Positions 60,732 to 64,000 of a stretch of DNA of 64,000 nt are shown in pieces (the first letter of the stretch is position 1; each line of letters opens with the position of its first letter). The stretch is from Barnesiella sp. An22 (lineage in GTDB: Bacteria; Bacteroidota; Bacteroidia; Bacteroidales; Barnesiellaceae): positions 1 to 64,000 of the forward strand of contig NZ_NFJR01000002.1 in assembly GCF_002159975.1 (NCBI RefSeq). Direction: 5' to 3'. The notes under the pieces are model-generated. The model was not told the DNA's origin, ran no database searches, and saw only the letters and a program-made list of their open reading frames with translations. The position numbers and the translations under genes are program-made.

Positions 60732-61568
60732 ATGAGAACTCATTGTAAATTCATTTTATGCCTGTTTGGAGTGCTTTTAATGACAGCTTGCGGTTCGTCC
60801 GACCCAGTTTTATCTGGGCCGGATGAAACCGAAAGTGAAGAATCTCTGGTAACCTTGGCCGGGGACCGTTCATTTTCTTTGTTGTCATTGAGCGCCAATA
60901 GGGGTATGGCTTCAGGCTCGTACCAGGTAGAACCTTTGGCCGCATTTATTCAAGGAAACAATACCGATGTGGTGGCTTTGCAAGATGTCGATTATGGGAC
61001 TACCCGTACCGGCAAGACCAATTTGGTGGCCGATGTTGCCTATCGGTGCAGCAAAGAGGGTAACCGCAGGCAGGGCGTATTTGCCTCGACCGGGCGTGAA
61101 GATGGTGGCGAAACCGGTGTCTCTCTTTTTGTGCGAGAGTGCTTTTATGGAACTAATAAGGTGAATTTGAACAATGAGTTGGTGTTACTCACCATGCCTT
61201 ATGAATTGAAATCGGGCGAGACGGTTCTTGTAGCTACTTGTCAGTTCGATCGGAACGATGCCAGCAAAAGGGTTCGCCAGGCCGAGGCTCTGGCTGCTTA
61301 TGCCGACCAAGTGAAACAGAATATTGTCATCTGTGCCTCTATTCATGAGGACTTGTCGGGGAATGTCCTCAATATCTTGACAACAAAATACCGTCGTTCT
61401 TGCAAGTTTGCAGCAGAGAATACCTATCCTGCCGATGAGCCTGTATCAAGGTATGATTACATTCTCACCCCTCTTTCTCAAAATTGGGGAACACAGACGG
61501 TAATGGTAAAAGGCGATGCCACGGTATCGAATCATAAGGCTTTGTTTTTGCGAATAGGATTAAAATAG
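60732..61568 (+). CDS. EEP-fold lipoprotein with lost catalytic residues
   Basis: This 278-residue lipoprotein (Cys20, LMTAC) aligns with the EEP protein two genes downstream. Catalytic positions differ: the metal-binding Glu (LQEVE) is Asp85 (LQDVD), the THLD histidine is Gln171 (TCQFD), the GDMN Asp and Asn are Ser203 and His205 (CASIHE), and the Asp of the terminal SDH is Asn267 (SNH). The fold appears kept while the nuclease/phosphatase centre is gone, so it may be a surface-exposed binding protein for the locus ligand. It follows the SusD gene by 31 bases and precedes the SGNH gene by seven. Confidence 0.82.
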   Translation: MRTHCKFILCLFGVLLMTACGSSDPVLSGPDETESEESLVTLAGDRSFSLLSLSANRGMASGSYQVEPLAAFIQGNNTDVVALQDVDYGTTRTGKTNLVADVAYRCSKEGNRRQGVFASTGREDGGETGVSLFVRECFYGTNKVNLNNELVLLTMPYELKSGETVLVATCQFDRNDASKRVRQAEALAAYADQVKQNIVICASIHEDLSGNVLNILTTKYRRSCKFAAENTYPADEPVSRYDYILTPLSQNWGTQTVMVKGDATVSNHKALFLRIGLK

Positions 61569-61575
61569 AGAAAAG

Positions 61576-62313
61576 ATGAAAAAATACAGTTGTTATAGAA
61601 CATGGGGCGCCTGTGTACTGGCTTTTACCCTTTTGGCTGTAGTTGTTGTTGGCTGTTCGGGAGAAGATGATGATTATCCCAAAGGAGATCGTCCGCCAGT
61701 CATCGAGTCGGTCAGGAAAGTAGCTTGCATAGGCAACAGTATTACTTACGGAGCTCGACAGTTCTTGAACGACCGGGAAAAAGAGTGTTATCCGGCCTTA
61801 CTGGGCAATATGCTGGGCGAAAACTTCGAGGTAGGCAACTTTGGCTGTAGCGGTACTACCCTGCTGAAAAACGGGAATCAGCCCTATTGGAACACCAAAG
61901 AGTTTACCAATGCAAAAGCCTTTCTCCCCAACATTGTCATTATCAAGTTTGGAACAAACGATTCGCGGTCGATCAACTGGCCCAATCACGGGGCGGAATT
62001 TGAGTCCGACTTGACCGATTTCGTGCTCGAGCTTCGCAGCCTGTCTACCCGGCCCAGAGTTTTCCTGTGTACTCCGGCAATTGCATACAGCAATTCGATT
62101 GGTGCCGATGACGGGGTGATTACCTCCGAGATTATTCCTGCCATTGAGCGGGTAGCCGAAACTCAAGGTCTCACCGTAATCGATCTGCACACTGCATTGC
62201 AAGGACATCAGGACTTATTTCCCGACGGGATTCATCCCGGCATAGAAGGTAACCAGCTAATAGCATCGACCATTTACGATGTATTAGCTCGAGAATATTC
62301 TTTAAACAATTGA
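61576..62313 (+). CDS. SGNH/GDSL-family hydrolase lipoprotein
   Basis: This 245-residue protein has a lipobox (VVGCSG, Cys about 27). All SGNH blocks are present: catalytic Ser in CIGNSITYGA, the oxyanion Gly in NFGCSGTTL, the Asn block FGTNDSR, and Asp/His in FPDGIHPGIEG. It is likely a carbohydrate esterase (for example O-acetyl removal) acting at the outer membrane on the substrate taken up by the adjacent SusC/SusD. Confidence 0.9.
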   Translation: MKKYSCYRTWGACVLAFTLLAVVVVGCSGEDDDYPKGDRPPVIESVRKVACIGNSITYGARQFLNDREKECYPALLGNMLGENFEVGNFGCSGTTLLKNGNQPYWNTKEFTNAKAFLPNIVIIKFGTNDSRSINWPNHGAEFESDLTDFVLELRSLSTRPRVFLCTPAIAYSNSIGADDGVITSEIIPAIERVAETQGLTVIDLHTALQGHQDLFPDGIHPGIEGNQLIASTIYDVLAREYSLNN

Positions 62314-62324
62314 AAATTAAAATT

Positions 62325-63071
62325 ATGACCAAAAAATTTATATTCATTTTGCTGAGTGTGTGTCTGTGGGGCAGTGTGTCGGCTCAGACTCAACTTAAAA
62401 TCATGTCGTTCAATATTCATGCGGGGTACGATGCCCCGATGGCCGATATTGCGGCCTTTATCAAGGCTCAAGATCCCGATATCGTGGCTTTGCAAGAGGT
62501 CGAGTATTATACCAACCGTTCGGGAGCCAATAAGCCGAGAACAATTAACAACAATATCAATATGCTCAATGAACTGGCTGCTCTTACAGGGTATCAGGGC
62601 ATGTTCTACGTCACCCTCGAAAGTTGCTACGGAGGAAAATTTGGCAATGCCATTCTGAGCAAGTACAGTTTCGACGAGACCCGTCGTATCATGTTGCCTT
62701 GTGCTGCCGGAACCGAACAGCGCTGTGCCGCTATTGCCGATATTACTTTGCCCGATGGAACCGAGGTCTCGATTGTCGACACCCATCTCGACATGTCCAA
62801 TCTCGATAACGGCATGGCTCAGATTAAAGAGGTGGCCCGTATCCCCCAAATGGGCAAGTGGTATCTCTTGGCTGGTGATATGAACCGCCGTGTGGGTACG
62901 GCCGAGATAAATGAACTGTCGAGCGTGTGGACTCTGGCTTTCAGCGAGGGCTTTGACCATATAGGCTATTATCCGTCGAGTGGCTGGGTAGTCAAGGAAA
63001 CAAAAGTGTTTTCCGACAACACCTTGTCGGACCATTTTCCGATCATGGTCACACTCGAGCTGGCCAAATAA
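62325..63071 (+). CDS. Endonuclease/exonuclease/phosphatase-family protein, intact
   Basis: This 248-residue protein starts at the ATG (MTKKFIFILLSVCLWG); an upstream TTG in frame is less likely. A signal peptide (ending near VSAQ) leads to a secreted EEP-fold enzyme with all key residues: Asn in SFNIHAG, Glu in ALQEVEYY, His in VDTHLDMSN, GDMNRR and SDHFPIM. Family members cleave phosphoester or phosphodiester bonds in nucleic acids, inositol phosphates or phospholipids. It might remove a phosphate-linked decoration from the imported glycan; the substrate is inference. Confidence 0.9.
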   Translation: MTKKFIFILLSVCLWGSVSAQTQLKIMSFNIHAGYDAPMADIAAFIKAQDPDIVALQEVEYYTNRSGANKPRTINNNINMLNELAALTGYQGMFYVTLESCYGGKFGNAILSKYSFDETRRIMLPCAAGTEQRCAAIADITLPDGTEVSIVDTHLDMSNLDNGMAQIKEVARIPQMGKWYLLAGDMNRRVGTAEINELSSVWTLAFSEGFDHIGYYPSSGWVVKETKVFSDNTLSDHFPIMVTLELAK

Positions 63072-63158
63072 CAGGAAACCAAAAGAGTATCATATTGTCT
63101 TATTCTCAGTTTAATTTTAATCGTCGTCTAAATTATTTACTATTAAAAACATGGAGTT

Positions 63159-64000
63159 ATGAAACTAAGAAAAATTTACATCGGAGCAGGAATTATATTG
63201 CTTCCCTTATTTTGTGTAGGAGAAGCTATGGCCAAAGATGCCAAGTTTGAAACGGCGGCTTCGTATGGTAGTACGGGGGCCGACGAGCCGTACAGCTCGT
63301 TGACCGATGCCGACGGCAACTATTATATTTCGGGTATTTGCCGCGGAAATGTGGAGTTTACCAACGGTACGATGGTAAAAGGCCGTGGCGGTATGGACGC
63401 TATTCTTGTGAAATATGATGCCGAACTGAATTTCCAGTGGGCTCGAGTAGTCGGTGGTACGAAAGACGATTCGTTTGAGCGCATTGCGGTTACCTCGGGT
63501 GGCGACATTGTGGCCGTGGGCAAAATTGCGGGCGACGTAACTATCGATGGCACCGACCAGACCTGGAGTGCTACTCAGTCGACCGATGCCTGCATTGTAG
63601 TCTATGGTAAAGACGGAACCTATAAAAACTCGGCCGTGATAAAAGGTACGGGAGCTTCTCTGTGTAACTCGGTTGCTACCGACAGCGAAGGCCTTATCTA
63701 CGTGACGGGTTCGACCATAGGACAGACCGATTTCGGAAACGGAAAGAGCGTGACTATTGGTGGAACTGATACCGGCACCTTTTTGGCATGCTACAACAGT
63801 TCGCTGGAATGCCAGTGGGCTATTGCAGGCTTTGGCCCCAAATATTCTTATGGCTGGGACGTGAAACTGGATAAAGACGAGAATATCCTGCTTACCGGCC
63901 GTTTTGGTTCTTCGTTTACCCTCACCGGTACCGATGGGGAGTCTATTACAACCGACATAGGCGGTGAGTCTACCCAGGATACTTATGTGGCCAAACTCTC
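63159..64000 (+). CDS. Beta-propeller (SBBP-like) exported protein, partial
   Basis: The reading frame starts at 63159 (MKLRKIYIGAGIILL) with a signal peptide ending near GEAMA and is open to the window end, about 280 residues. Repeats of about 45-50 residues with G-N-Y-Y-I-S-G, I-V-A-V-G-K-I-A-G and L-I-Y-V-T-G-S type strands, alternating with ILVKYDAELNFQWAR and FLACYNSSLECQWAI, match seven-bladed or SBBP-type beta-propeller units. It probably binds the ligand or is a surface/secreted protein of the same locus. The stop codon lies outside the window. Confidence 0.85.
   Translation, partial: MKLRKIYIGAGIILLPLFCVGEAMAKDAKFETAASYGSTGADEPYSSLTDADGNYYISGICRGNVEFTNGTMVKGRGGMDAILVKYDAELNFQWARVVGGTKDDSFERIAVTSGGDIVAVGKIAGDVTIDGTDQTWSATQSTDACIVVYGKDGTYKNSAVIKGTGASLCNSVATDSEGLIYVTGSTIGQTDFGNGKSVTIGGTDTGTFLACYNSSLECQWAIAGFGPKYSYGWDVKLDKDENILLTGRFGSSFTLTGTDGESITTDIGGESTQDTYVAKL

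Noticed and set aside
62310-62324. TTG start for the downstream EEP gene
   Set aside because: An ATG 15 bases later gives a clean signal peptide, and the TTG overlaps the SGNH stop region.

Overview
The window is a Bacteroidales chromosome segment with moderately high GC. The evidence is a complete starch utilisation (sus) locus, a second SusC/SusD pair with an ECF sigma factor and FecR anti-sigma, the core type IX secretion operon (porP/sprF-gldK-gldL-gldM-gldN), and Bacteroidetes-type promoters (TAnnTTTG) in front of many genes. A high-GC gut or caecal Bacteroidales that has both Sus and T9SS, such as a Barnesiella-like organism, fits best. The species is inference.

Layout. 0-2.2 kb: metG, followed on its upstream side by a tandem intergenic repeat array. 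2.8-19.2 kb: sus locus on the minus strand (susA, susB, susC, susD, susE, susF, susG in transcription order), with susR divergent on the plus strand. 19.3-24.0 kb: a tightly overlapping five-gene surface-polysaccharide operon (flippase, three glycosyltransferases, hexapeptide acyltransferase). 24.5-30.6 kb: the T9SS operon. 30.7-34.1 kb: two paralogous DUF4062-like proteins, the second with seven near-identical TPR units, enclosed by a duplicated 44-bp terminator. 34.2-38.4 kb: AraC regulator and GH2 beta-galactosidase. 38.4-40.3 kb: small lipoproteins and membrane proteins of unknown function. 40.6-53.7 kb: tRNA-Gly, tRNA-Tyr and housekeeping genes (ribH, recF, a DUF721 gene, a thioesterase, a SIS-PfkB pair, a DEAD-box helicase, threonine dehydrogenase/kbl). 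Among them sit a phosphatase-like and a Fic-like protein whose active-site motifs are altered. 53.8-64 kb: an ECF sigma/FecR-controlled SusC/SusD locus with two exonuclease/endonuclease/phosphatase-fold proteins (one with its active site lost), an SGNH hydrolase and a beta-propeller-like protein cut by the window end.

Most interesting signals. (1) susA and susB carry paired TATAAAC-type sites at matching distances upstream of their promoters, which are good SusR operator candidates. (2) A dispersed intergenic repeat family, present at three loci, carries a Bacteroidetes -7 promoter element in every unit and always sits directly upstream of a gene. (3) The DUF4062 gene pair looks like a two-gene cassette between direct repeats, with an asymmetric split between the copies: one keeps a Trp-Glu segment and has no TPRs, the other has lost that segment and has TPRs. 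(4) Three lineages of likely pseudoenzymes occur: Fic, Tyr-phosphatase and EEP fold.
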